Of a stretch of 64,000 nucleotides of DNA, positions 1 through 7,457 are shown piece after piece. Origin of the DNA: Burkholderia ubonensis (lineage in GTDB: Bacteria; Pseudomonadota; Gammaproteobacteria; Burkholderiales; Burkholderiaceae); contig NZ_CADFEB010000009.1 in NCBI RefSeq assembly GCF_902833085.1, positions 248,001 through 312,000 of the forward strand. Reading direction: 5' to 3'. Each line of letters opens with the position of its first letter. Position 1 is the first letter of the stretch. The notes below the pieces were generated by a model. The model was not told the origin of the DNA. It made no database searches and saw nothing but the letters and a program-made list of their open reading frames with translations. The position numbers and the translations under genes are program-made.

Positions 1-863
1 CGCTCGACCTGAAAACGCCGGCGGGGCGTGACGAAGCGCTCGCGCTGATTTCACGCGCCGACGCGCTGATCGAAGGACTGCGGCCCGGCGTGATGGAGCG
101 GCTCGGGCTCGGGCCGCGGGACTGTGCGCCGCATAATCCGCGGCTTGTTTACGGCCGGATGACCGGCTGGGGCCAGACGGGCCCGCTCTCGGCCGCTGCC
201 GGCCACGACCTGAACTACGTCGCGTTGACGGGCCTGCTGTCGCTCGCCGCGCCGCGCGGCACGGACAGCGCCAAGCCCGGCCTGCCGCCGACCGTCCTCG
301 GTGACGCGGGCGGCGCGCTCGGGCTCGCGTTCGGGGTCGTCTGCGCGCTGTTCGACGTGCGCGCGGGCGGTCCGGGACGGGTGGTCGACGGCGCGATCGT
401 CGACATCGTCGCGATGCTCGGCACGCTCGCGCTGTGGGCACGCGCGAACGGCCAGCTCGACGGCGCGCAGCCGAGCCTGTTCCACGACGCGCCGTTCTAC
501 GACGTCTACCGCTGCGCGGACGGCGAATGCGTGACGATCGGCGCGCTCGAGCCGCCGTTCTATGCGCTGCTGGTCGAACGGCTCGGGCTGACGGACGTCG
601 ATCCGGCGTCGCAGTACGACCGCGCGCTGTGGCCGGCGCTGAAGGCGCGTTTCGCGGAGGTGTTCTCCCGGCAGCCGTCCGCGCACTGGCGCGCGCTGCT
701 GGAGGGCAGCGACGCGTGCTTCGCGCCGGTGCTGAGCGTCGCGGAGGCGGCGGAGCATCCGCACAATGTCGCGCGCGGGATTTACGAGACCGACGCGCAA
801 GGCGTCGTGCGCGCGCGCGTTGCGCCGCGTTTCCTGCCGCTGGCGGGCGGCGACGCGGATTAG
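1..863 (+). CDS. CaiB/BaiF family III CoA-transferase (AMACR-like), 5' end cut by the window
   Basis: The reading frame is already open at position 3 and starts upstream of the window, so only the last ~287 residues are seen. It contains the family signature LIEGLRPGVMERLGLG, then YGRMTGWGQTGPL and AGHDLNYVALTGLL, which are typical of alpha-methylacyl-CoA racemase and other family III CoA-transferases. The catalytic Asp common to the family would lie near the cut end or in the GDAGGALGLAFGV stretch. It would move CoA between acyl chains or epimerise 2-methylacyl-CoA in fatty-acid catabolism. The substrate cannot be told from sequence. The next gene, a CoA thioesterase, is convergent, so the two are not one operon. 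Confidence 0.9.
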   Translation, partial: LDLKTPAGRDEALALISRADALIEGLRPGVMERLGLGPRDCAPHNPRLVYGRMTGWGQTGPLSAAAGHDLNYVALTGLLSLAAPRGTDSAKPGLPPTVLGDAGGALGLAFGVVCALFDVRAGGPGRVVDGAIVDIVAMLGTLALWARANGQLDGAQPSLFHDAPFYDVYRCADGECVTIGALEPPFYALLVERLGLTDVDPASQYDRALWPALKARFAEVFSRQPSAHWRALLEGSDACFAPVLSVAEAAEHPHNVARGIYETDAQGVVRARVAPRFLPLAGGDAD

Positions 864-916
864 GGGCGCGTCCATGTGCAAACCCGCGACCGGCGCAAAA
901 CCGGCCTCTGCGTGGG

Positions 917-1375
917 CTATGCCGCTTCCTCCGGCGCCCCCGGCACCTTCCCGTCGCCGACGCGGTTGATCGTGCCCTGCGCGATCGCGACCAGCCGCTC
1001 GTGATCGCCGTCGATGACGAACACGTGACACTGGCAGGTCGCCTGTTGCCGCCCCGCATAGACGAGCTTTGCGCGAGCGACGAGCGTGCCGTTCACCGCC
1101 GGCCGCAGATAGTTGATCTTGTATTCGGCCGTGATCACGCGCGGCCCGAGCGCGAGCGCGCCGGCGAAGGTCAGCGCGTTGTCGGCGAGGTAGCTGATGA
1201 CGCCGCCGTGCACGTAGCCGTGCTGCTGCCGCAACTCGTCGCGCACGGGCAGGCACAGCGACACTTCATGCTCGCCGATGTGCATCAGCTCCGTGCCGAG
1301 CAGCATGCTGAACGGTTGCGCCCGCAATGCGCCGCGGGCGTGATCCACGATGTCCGTCATCGACTTGCCTCGCAA
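917..1375 (-). CDS. PaaI-family hotdog-fold acyl-CoA thioesterase
   Basis: This 152-aa protein has the single hotdog domain of the PaaI/YigI thioesterase group. The HGGVISYLADNA segment (around residues 56-67) is the usual active-site region, with an Asp in the long helix, and the strands around TAEYKINYLRPA follow. Such enzymes hydrolyse acyl-CoA or aryl-CoA in the cytoplasm and relieve CoA trapping. The start is at 1375 or five codons later at 1360 (MTDIVDH). The gene ends 53 bp from the end of the convergent CoA-transferase. The substrate is unknown. Confidence 0.85.
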   Translation of the reverse strand: MRGKSMTDIVDHARGALRAQPFSMLLGTELMHIGEHEVSLCLPVRDELRQQHGYVHGGVISYLADNALTFAGALALGPRVITAEYKINYLRPAVNGTLVARAKLVYAGRQQATCQCHVFVIDGDHERLVAIAQGTINRVGDGKVPGAPEEAA

Positions 1376-1607
1376 TGAGTGGCCGCTTGCGCTGAACTCT
1401 AGGAAGCGGGGCGCGGATAAGCAAGGAAATCTGTCCGCATTTCCCGCGATTGGCGGCGCCGCGCAATGAGATTATTGCGTCGCTCGCGCGCGACCTCCGT
1501 AAATTGGAGGAGATTCTCGGCCGCACCTGGCCGGCAAGCCTAAAGTCCGCCCGGGAAATGCCGCTAACGCCGGGGCATTGCTCCATCGTCGCTTTCCAGG
1601 AATTTCC

Positions 1608-3227
1608 ATGTTCAGCAAAATCAAGCTCGCGTCGGGTCTGCTCGGCGTGTTGACCATGTTCTGTCTCTTCATGCTGGCGGTCGAGGCGCTCGGCTTCTGG
1701 TCGTTCACGTCGACGCGCAGCGGCGTCGACGACCTGTCGAACGTCGCGATCGCGCAGGTCGGCGCGGCGAACCAGGCGACCGAACGCCTGCTCGACGCGC
1801 GCATCAACCTGTCGCGCGCCGGCACGCGGATGGTGCGCGGCGGCCCGAAGCCGGACGACATCATCCGCCATGCGAGCGATTCGCTCGCCGAGGCGGACAA
1901 GGCGTTCGCCGCGCTCGCCGCGGCGCAGCCGGTCGACGAGGAAAACCGCACGCGCGTCGCGGCGCTCACCGACCGTTACCGGAAAGTCCACGCGGCGCTC
2001 GCGGAGCTCGTGCAGTTTCTCGACGGCGACAACATCCAGGCGTTTCTCGACCAGCCGACCCAGAGCATCCAGGATGCGTACCTGACCGAGCTGCATCGCT
2101 TCGTCGAGTACGGCAGCGCGTCGAGCCGCACCGCGCTCGGCACGATCGACGCGGGCATGAGCTGGTTCAAGTGGGTTGGCATCGTGCTGCTGGCCGCGAT
2201 GCTGGCGAGCAGCGTGGCGATCTACGCGGCCGCGCGGCGCGCGGTGGTCGCGCCGCTCGACGAGGCGGGCCTGCACTTCGAGCGGATCGCGCAGGGCCGG
2301 CTCGACGAGGACGTGCGCGCGGGCGGCGTATACGAGATCGACCGGATGCTGCGCGGGCTCGCCACGATGCAGGCGAGCATCGCGGAGACGGTGCGCGTCG
2401 TGCGCCACGCGTCCGACGCGATCCACCTCGGCGCGGGCGAGATCGCGAGCGGCAATGCGGACCTGTCGGCGCGCACCGGCACGCAGGCCGCGTCGCTCGA
2501 GGAAACCGCCGCGAGCATGGAGGAGCTGACCGCGACCGTGCGCCAGAACACCGACAGCGCCCGCGCGGCGAGCGTGCTGGCCGACGACGCGCTCAAGGCG
2601 ACGAGCCACGGCGGCGGGGTCGTCGACAGCGTGATCGACAAGATGCGCGGCATCGCGCAAAGCTCGGGGCGTATCGCGGAAATCATCTCGGTGATCGACG
2701 GGATCGCGTTCCAGACCAACATCCTCGCGCTGAATGCGGCGGTGGAAGCCGCACGCGCGGGCGAGCAGGGCCGCGGCTTCGCGGTGGTCGCGGGCGAGGT
2801 GCGCTCGCTCGCGCAGCGCAGCGCGCAGTCGGCGAAGGAAATCAAGACGCTGATCGAGGATTCGGTCGCGCAGATCAGCGGCGGCGCGGAACTCGTCGAG
2901 CGCGCGGGTGAAGCGATGCGCACGGTGTCGACGTCGATCTCGCGCGTCGTGCAGACGATGACCGAGATCACGTCGGCGTCGGTCGAGCAGACCGTCGGGA
3001 TCGAGCAGGTCAATCAGGCCGTCACGCAGATGGACCAGCTGACCCAGCAGAACGCGGCGCTGGTGGAGCAGGTCGCCGCGGCGGCCTCGTCGCTGAGCGA
3101 CCAGACCACGCACCTGATGCAGGCGGTGTCGGTGTTCGAGCTCGGCGACGTGCGCTCGCCGCTCGGCGGGCGTGCCGCGCCGTCGTTCGGCGCGCCGGCT
3201 TATGCGTCGGCGGGCAGCGCCGCGTAA
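1608..3227 (+). CDS. Methyl-accepting chemotaxis protein with periplasmic four-helix sensor
   Basis: This 539-aa inner-membrane chemoreceptor has TM1 at about residues 8-32, a periplasmic four-helix-bundle-type domain, TM2 at about 190-212, a HAMP domain to about 265, then the methylated coiled coil. The hairpin tip that contacts CheA/CheW is clear, with FQTNILALNAAVEAARAGEQ followed by GRGFAVVAGEVRSLAQRSA. The start at 1608 (MFSKIK) puts TM1 immediately at the N terminus; an upstream in-frame ATG adds no domain. There is no NWETF-like C-terminal pentapeptide, so CheR/CheB tethering is not expected. The ligand is unknown. The last 28 nt overlap the convergent epimerase gene. Confidence 0.92.
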   Translation: MFSKIKLASGLLGVLTMFCLFMLAVEALGFWSFTSTRSGVDDLSNVAIAQVGAANQATERLLDARINLSRAGTRMVRGGPKPDDIIRHASDSLAEADKAFAALAAAQPVDEENRTRVAALTDRYRKVHAALAELVQFLDGDNIQAFLDQPTQSIQDAYLTELHRFVEYGSASSRTALGTIDAGMSWFKWVGIVLLAAMLASSVAIYAAARRAVVAPLDEAGLHFERIAQGRLDEDVRAGGVYEIDRMLRGLATMQASIAETVRVVRHASDAIHLGAGEIASGNADLSARTGTQAASLEETAASMEELTATVRQNTDSARAASVLADDALKATSHGGGVVDSVIDKMRGIAQSSGRIAEIISVIDGIAFQTNILALNAAVEAARAGEQGRGFAVVAGEVRSLAQRSAQSAKEIKTLIEDSVAQISGGAELVERAGEAMRTVSTSISRVVQTMTEITSASVEQTVGIEQVNQAVTQMDQLTQQNAALVEQVAAAASSLSDQTTHLMQAVSVFELGDVRSPLGGRAAPSFGAPAYASAGSAA

Positions 3228-4309
3228 GCGGTCGCGAGGTGATAAGGCGTCGTCGACGGCATGTCGGCGCGCGACACCTGGCCATCGGCCGTCTTGCACT
3301 CGAACCAGCCGCGCGGATGCAGGAAGCGTGCGGCGAAGCGCTCGATCTGCGCCGCCAGCGGCGCGGACGCCGGCGTGCCGCCGTGCGTCGCGAGCGCGCG
3401 CAGATACTCGGTCTGCGCCCAGATCCGCTGCGTGCCGTCCAGGCACGCGCCTTGCGCGTCGAGCGCGGCGCTGACGCCGCCCGTCCGCGCATCGACGCCG
3501 TGCCGTTCGGCGAACGCGAAGGCCCGCGCGAGCGCGTCGCGCAGGCCGGTATGCGCGACCCGCGCACCGGCCGCGTCGACCAGATAGAACCATTCGAATT
3601 GATGCCCCGGCTCGAAGCGGTTGTCCGCCGAGCCGAGCGGCAGCTCGGCGACGCAGCCGGTGGCCGCGTCGACGAACGTGCGCTCGACCGCCTGCGCGGT
3701 GCGCGCGAGCGCATCGTCGAACGCGGCGTCGCCGAACGCGCCGGACGCGGCGAGCCACGCTTCCGTCAGGTGCATCAGCGGATTCTGCAGCGCTCCGCTG
3801 CCCGACGACGAGAAATCGGCATGACGCGCGGCGTCGAGCAGTGCATCGCCGCGCTGCGGCGCGAAGCGATCCTGGATCAGCGCGGCCGTGTCTTCGGCGA
3901 CCGTGCGCGCGGCGCGCTCGCCCGAGGCCGCGTGATAGGCGGCGCAGGCGAACACGATGAACGCGTGCGTGTACAGGTCCTTGGTCGTGTCGAGCGGCGC
4001 GCCGGCCGCGTCGATGCTGTAGTGCCAGCCGCCGTGGCGGGCGTCGCGGAAATGGCGGCACAGCGCGTCGAACAGCGTCGCCGCGTGATCGGCCTCGCCC
4101 GCCTGCGCGAACACGAACAACTGCCGCGCGCAGGCCATCGCGCGATAGCGCGCGACGGGCAGCGGCGCGTGGGTGGCCGGATCGACGGCTTCGAACGGCA
4201 GTTGCAGCGTGCGGTCGAACCCTGACCCCCGCCAGATCGGCAAGACGACGTGCGCGAAATGGCGGCGCAGTTGAGCGGCCTGGGCGGAAGCGGAGTCGAA
4301 ATCGGACAT
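3200..4309 (-). CDS. AGE-family epimerase/isomerase (N-acylglucosamine 2-epimerase fold)
   Basis: This 369-aa protein has the (alpha/alpha)6 barrel sequence pattern of the AGE family: HGGWHYSIDAAG, TKDLYTHAFIVFACAAYH, QNPLMHLTEAWLAA, PGHQFEWFYLVD and QRIWAQTEYLRA. The His residues in the LMHL and GHQFEW segments are the usual catalytic positions. Members interconvert sugars such as GlcNAc/ManNAc, mannose/fructose or cellobiose epimers; the substrate here is not determinable. The start is set at MSDFDSAS, because the 25 codons upstream read as Arg-rich non-family sequence. The 3' end overlaps the chemoreceptor tail-to-tail by 28 nt. Confidence 0.88.
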   Translation of the reverse strand: MSDFDSASAQAAQLRRHFAHVVLPIWRGSGFDRTLQLPFEAVDPATHAPLPVARYRAMACARQLFVFAQAGEADHAATLFDALCRHFRDARHGGWHYSIDAAGAPLDTTKDLYTHAFIVFACAAYHAASGERAARTVAEDTAALIQDRFAPQRGDALLDAARHADFSSSGSGALQNPLMHLTEAWLAASGAFGDAAFDDALARTAQAVERTFVDAATGCVAELPLGSADNRFEPGHQFEWFYLVDAAGARVAHTGLRDALARAFAFAERHGVDARTGGVSAALDAQGACLDGTQRIWAQTEYLRALATHGGTPASAPLAAQIERFAARFLHPRGWFECKTADGQVSRADMPSTTPYHLATAYAALPADA

Positions 4310-4569
4310 GACGGGGTTGAGCGCGTGAATCGAATCGTGTCGGCGCGCGCCGGATGCGCGCGGCCGGGGCCAAGGATAAAGCATTCGGCGGCCGGCACCA
4401 CAAAAAGGACGGAAATCCGCTGCGCGCGGGCTGCCCGGTGTGACGCGCGGCGACGACGGAAGCGGCGGGGCCTGAGACGAATAGGCGACAGGTCATGCGA
4501 CAATGCGCGGTCACTGATTCCGTTTGACGCTCCGGCTCCGCGTTCGCGGGGCCTCGCATCCCGACCTCC

Positions 4570-5961
4570 ATGACCGAATCCGTAGCCACGCCCCGTTCCC
4601 GTTCCAACCGTCCGTCCGCGAAACCGCGCCGTCGCGCTGCCGCTGCCGCTGCCGCTGCCGCGAGCCGCGCTCCGGCCCGCGCGACGATGCAGCCCGGCGG
4701 CGACGCGCAGGCAACCGGCGCGCCTCGCGACGAGCGCACGCTCGACCTGTTCGGCGATCCGGTGCCCGAGGCCGGAGAAGGGGCGTCGGCGGTCGCCCGC
4801 GGTCGGGTGGCCGAGGTCGCGGCAGTCGTCGACGCGGCAAGCGATGCGCCGGATCATCAGCAAGCGACGCTCGACGGGTTCGACGCGCCGGAGGTGGCGG
4901 TCCCGGCGGCGGCTGGTGGCGAGGTTGTCGCCGACGGCGCGACGGCAGAGGCCGGAGATGTGCCGGCGGCTGCCGACGCTGCATCCGGGGCGGCGTTCGA
5001 GCCGACGGAGAAAGACATGCCGGCTGGCGCCGAGCGCGCGCCAGCCGCCGAGGCGACGCTGGAAGTCGCCTCCGACGCGACGGCGCAGGATGCATCAGCT
5101 CGCATCGCCGACGCCGCATCGGCAGCGCAGGACAGCGGCGCGCCGAGCCGTGCCGAGGACATCGCGACGGCCGGCGCGGCGGCGACGCTGCCGCTTGCAG
5201 CGGCTGCCGCTGTTGCCACGAAAGATGACGGCGACGCGGCCACGAAGCCGGCGCCCCCGCGCGCGGCAGGCGCGCGCTCATCGACGGGGACGAAGCGTCG
5301 CACGTCGGCGGCAGCCGCCCGCGAAGCGACCGCACCGCCCGCGCCGGGAGCGGCCGACGAAGCTCCCGAGCCGGGCAAGGCAGACACGCCGCCGCGCATG
5401 ACCGCCTCTGCCGTGAGCGTCGAGCCTTCCGTCACCGCGCCCGAACGCGACGATGCGGTTGCGTCGGTTGCGTCGGTTGCGTCGGCTGCGTCGGCTGCGT
5501 CGGCTGCGTCGGCTGCGTCGGCTGCGCGGCCGGCGGCGTCCGCGGCGACGTTCGTCACGAAACCGTCGTCGGACCACGCCGGGCCGTCGTTCGATGCAGA
5601 TACGCAGCTGCGGCCGCTCTCCGACCGTCTTGCCGCATTGCAGGCGGAAACGACCGCGCTGCGACGCGCGGCCGATCGGGAAATGCGCCGGGTGAACCGC
5701 CTGTTGCTGGCGTTGGCCGTCGTCGTGCTGGCGGGGCTCGTCGCGCTGGTGATGCAGATGATGCAGGTGTCGCGCCTGAAGCTCGGCGCCATCGCCCAGC
5801 AGCAGCGAATCGATCGCCTGACCGCCGATCTGGCGACGCAGCAGGCCACGGTCACGACGCTCGAGCAGCACAACGACGCGCTCCTGTCGCAGGTCGACCG
5901 CCTGGAACGCAACGTGAGCCGCCAGACGGCGGCGGGGAAGCGCGTTCGTCGGAGTCGCTGA
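4570..5961 (+). CDS. Ala-rich single-pass membrane protein, function unknown
   Basis: A 463-aa protein. Residues 1-40 are basic and Ala-rich, and residues 45-350 are low-complexity Ala/Asp/Glu/Pro-rich and probably disordered. One transmembrane helix at about 377-395 (LLLALAVVVLAGLVALVMQM) is followed by a ~60-residue coiled coil (QQQRIDRLTADLATQQATV and onward) and a basic tail. There is no signal peptide, so the long disordered part is probably cytoplasmic and the coiled coil periplasmic. Codons for residues around 298-318 are a perfect 9-nt tandem repeat (see repeat entry), so length probably varies between strains. I do not recognise a function. It is divergent from the epimerase gene. 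Confidence 0.7.
   Translation: MTESVATPRSRSNRPSAKPRRRAAAAAAAAASRAPARATMQPGGDAQATGAPRDERTLDLFGDPVPEAGEGASAVARGRVAEVAAVVDAASDAPDHQQATLDGFDAPEVAVPAAAGGEVVADGATAEAGDVPAAADAASGAAFEPTEKDMPAGAERAPAAEATLEVASDATAQDASARIADAASAAQDSGAPSRAEDIATAGAAATLPLAAAAAVATKDDGDAATKPAPPRAAGARSSTGTKRRTSAAAAREATAPPAPGAADEAPEPGKADTPPRMTASAVSVEPSVTAPERDDAVASVASVASAASAASAASAASAARPAASAATFVTKPSSDHAGPSFDADTQLRPLSDRLAALQAETTALRRAADREMRRVNRLLLALAVVVLAGLVALVMQMMQVSRLKLGAIAQQQRIDRLTADLATQQATVTTLEQHNDALLSQVDRLERNVSRQTAAGKRVRRSR
5461..5523 (+). repeat. Seven-copy 9-nt in-frame tandem repeat
   Basis: Seven head-to-tail 9-nt units lie inside the Ala-rich membrane protein gene: two GCGTCGGTT units, then five GCGTCGGCT units, encoding Ala-Ser-Val and Ala-Ser-Ala triplets. 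The unit length is a multiple of three, so slippage changes protein length without frameshift. Confidence 0.95.
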
Positions 5962-6070
5962 ACGTTTCGACCCTACCTGGACAGCCCCGCCACGCCGAGA
6001 TCGGCGTTTGCGGTGCTTGGCTCGTCGTCGGCCGGTTGCGGCAAATTGCTGCGGCACGCTGGCAGAGTCT

Positions 6071-6112
6071 AGGGAAAACCCTTAGAATGGAGTCCATCTA
6101 AGGGAAAACCCT
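6071..6112. promoter_or_regulatory. Paired AGGGAAAACCCT palindromes 30 bp apart (probable operator)
   Basis: Two identical 12-bp sites, AGGGAAAACCCT at 6071-6082 and 6101-6112, are exactly 30 bp apart (about three helical turns), and the sequence between them is itself nearly palindromic (ATGGA-G-TCCAT). The second site ends 24 bp before the start codon of the 51-aa gene at 6137. A third copy lies at 17620-17631, before another small gene. No regulator is identified. Confidence 0.6.
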
Positions 6113-6136
6113 AGCCAACCCTGTCGGGAGTCGCAC

Positions 6137-6292
6137 ATGAGCTTCATCCTCGCCCTGCTGCAAAAGATCGACGATCTGTTCGTTTCGCCGCACCTGCCGC
6201 TCGATGCGGAATACTCGTACGCCGCGCGTCGCGCCGAAGCCGAGCGCGTGCGCCGGTCGCACCTCGTGCCGCTTTGCCTGTACCGTCGCTGA
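6137..6292 (+). CDS. Small basic protein of 51 aa, function unknown
   Basis: The short frame encodes MSFILALLQKIDDLFVSPHL and continues to LVPLCLYRR. An amphipathic or hydrophobic N-terminal helix is followed by an Arg-rich, Ala-rich helix (AEYSYAARRAEAERVRR). A GGGAG ribosome binding site sits at 6126-6130, about 6 nt before the ATG. The paired AGGGAAAACCCT sites just upstream argue that the gene is real and regulated. I do not recognise the family with certainty; it resembles the small DUF3563-like proteins of Burkholderia in size and layout only. Confidence 0.6.
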   Translation: MSFILALLQKIDDLFVSPHLPLDAEYSYAARRAEAERVRRSHLVPLCLYRR

Positions 6293-6414
6293 TTCGCTGA
6301 TTCAGCGCGGCACCCGCCGCACCTGCCCGCCCGTTTCCGCCGCCGCACCGTACGTGTGCGTGCGCGACCGTCCCGCTACACTGGAAGTTCGATTCCTCTC
6401 ACGACGACCGGGCC

Positions 6415-6894
6415 ATGCTGCAGATGCGGCCGATGACGGCCGGTGAATTTCATGCGTACCGCACGCGAGCCATCGACGGCTACGCGCGCGATCTCGTCTC
6501 ATCCGGGCAGAACGCCGTCGACGACGCGCCCGCCCGCGCCAGGGCCTGTTTCGACACCTTGCTGCCGGACGGCCTGCTGACACCCGGCCAGATACTCGTC
6601 TCCCTCGTCGACGCCGCCGATGGCGATGCGCTCGGCGATCTCTGGTACGCGATCGTGACCGAAGGTCCGAATCGCACGCTGTTCATCTACGATCTCGAAA
6701 TCGCACCGTCCAGGCGCCGCCAGGGCTGGGCCACGCGCGTCATCGACGCGCTCGAGGCCGAGGCGCGCCGGTACGGCGTGACCGAGATCGGCCTGTCCGT
6801 GTTCAATCACAATGCGGCGGCGCGGGCGCTGTATCGCGCGTGCGGCTTCGTGCCGATCACGACGACGCTGATCAAGCCGGTCGTGTCGGGCTAA
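6415..6894 (+). CDS. GNAT-family N-acetyltransferase
   Basis: A 159-aa protein with a single GNAT domain. The strand-turn LFIYDLEIAPSRRRQGWATRVIDALEAEA carries the R/Q-x-x-G-x-A pyrophosphate-binding loop for acetyl-CoA, and GLSVFNHNAAARALYRACGFVP is the C-terminal half with the usual N-x-x-A-x-x-L-Y motif. It would acetylate an amine using acetyl-CoA in the cytoplasm; the acceptor is unknown. It stands alone, with about 120 bp before it and about 225 bp after it. Confidence 0.88.
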   Translation: MLQMRPMTAGEFHAYRTRAIDGYARDLVSSGQNAVDDAPARARACFDTLLPDGLLTPGQILVSLVDAADGDALGDLWYAIVTEGPNRTLFIYDLEIAPSRRRQGWATRVIDALEAEARRYGVTEIGLSVFNHNAAARALYRACGFVPITTTLIKPVVSG

Positions 6895-7120
6895 CGACGA
6901 AGATTTGAATGCTCGCACGTGCAGCGTTTGCAGTACGACACGCTTTCGCGTCAGAGCGCAGGTTGGCTAGCAGTTCGCTTCGTATAGGCCTGTGAGCTCG
7001 ATTTGACATCTTGAGGGTGGCGCGCTCGAATCCGCAGACCAACTGGAATCCTGCGGCGCAGCTTATGATCGGCAGGCCAATGGCTTGGCACACTCAAGTT
7101 GCTAAAAAAACCGAGGATAA

Positions 7121-7357
7121 ATGCGAAAGCACCCATTGCGCATGTTGACCGGTGCGGCACTGCTGGTCATGCTCGTGCTCGTTTTCGCGTTCAACGCGAT
7201 CAACCTCGAGGAGGCGTACGGCGACGGTCCGCCCTACTACGCACGCACAACCAACATGGACAAATGGACGGACCCGCTTCCGATGCTCGGTATCGTCGAT
7301 GGAGCGATGTTGGTCGCGATCGGAGCGTATTTCTTCTGGATTCGTCGGCGTCGATGA
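7121..7357 (+). CDS. Small two-helix inner-membrane protein, function unknown
   Basis: A 78-aa protein. TM1 is at about residues 8-26 (MLTGAALLVMLVLVFAFNA), followed by a short periplasmic loop with conserved-looking aromatic residues (DGPPYYARTTNMDKW). TM2 is at about 54-72 (MLGIVDGAMLVAIGAYFFW), with a basic tail RRRR. A GAGGATAA ribosome binding site precedes the ATG by a few bases. A strong hairpin terminator lies 28 bp after the stop. I do not recognise the family. Confidence 0.65.
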   Translation: MRKHPLRMLTGAALLVMLVLVFAFNAINLEEAYGDGPPYYARTTNMDKWTDPLPMLGIVDGAMLVAIGAYFFWIRRRR

Positions 7358-7384
7358 ACCGCCCCTCCACACGTCTCCATGCAA

Positions 7385-7417
7385 ACGGGCCCGGCGAAAC
7401 CGGGCCCGTCCTTTCTT
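7385..7417. terminator. Rho-independent terminator between convergent genes
   Basis: Perfect 10-bp arms (ACGGGCCCGG at 7385-7394 and its complement at 7400-7409) enclose a 5-nt loop and are followed by CCTTTCTT. It lies after the small membrane protein gene and near the end of the convergent copA. Confidence 0.75.
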
Positions 7418-7457
7418 CCCCTTTATTGCGCCGCGCTCTGCCGCGTGGCGCGCCGCC

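Noticed and set aside
1266..4739. Very long minus-strand open frame antisense to the chemoreceptor
   Set aside because: It is Arg/Ala-rich low-quality sequence produced by high GC; the chemoreceptor and epimerase are clearly the real genes.
5461..5523. Tandem 9-mer taken as a CRISPR array
   Set aside because: No spacers; it is an in-frame codon repeat.
6068..6114. AGGGAAAACCCT pair read as rho-independent terminator
   Set aside because: Short 4-bp stems with AAAA loops and no T-run; spacing of 30 bp and reuse at 17620 fit protein binding better.
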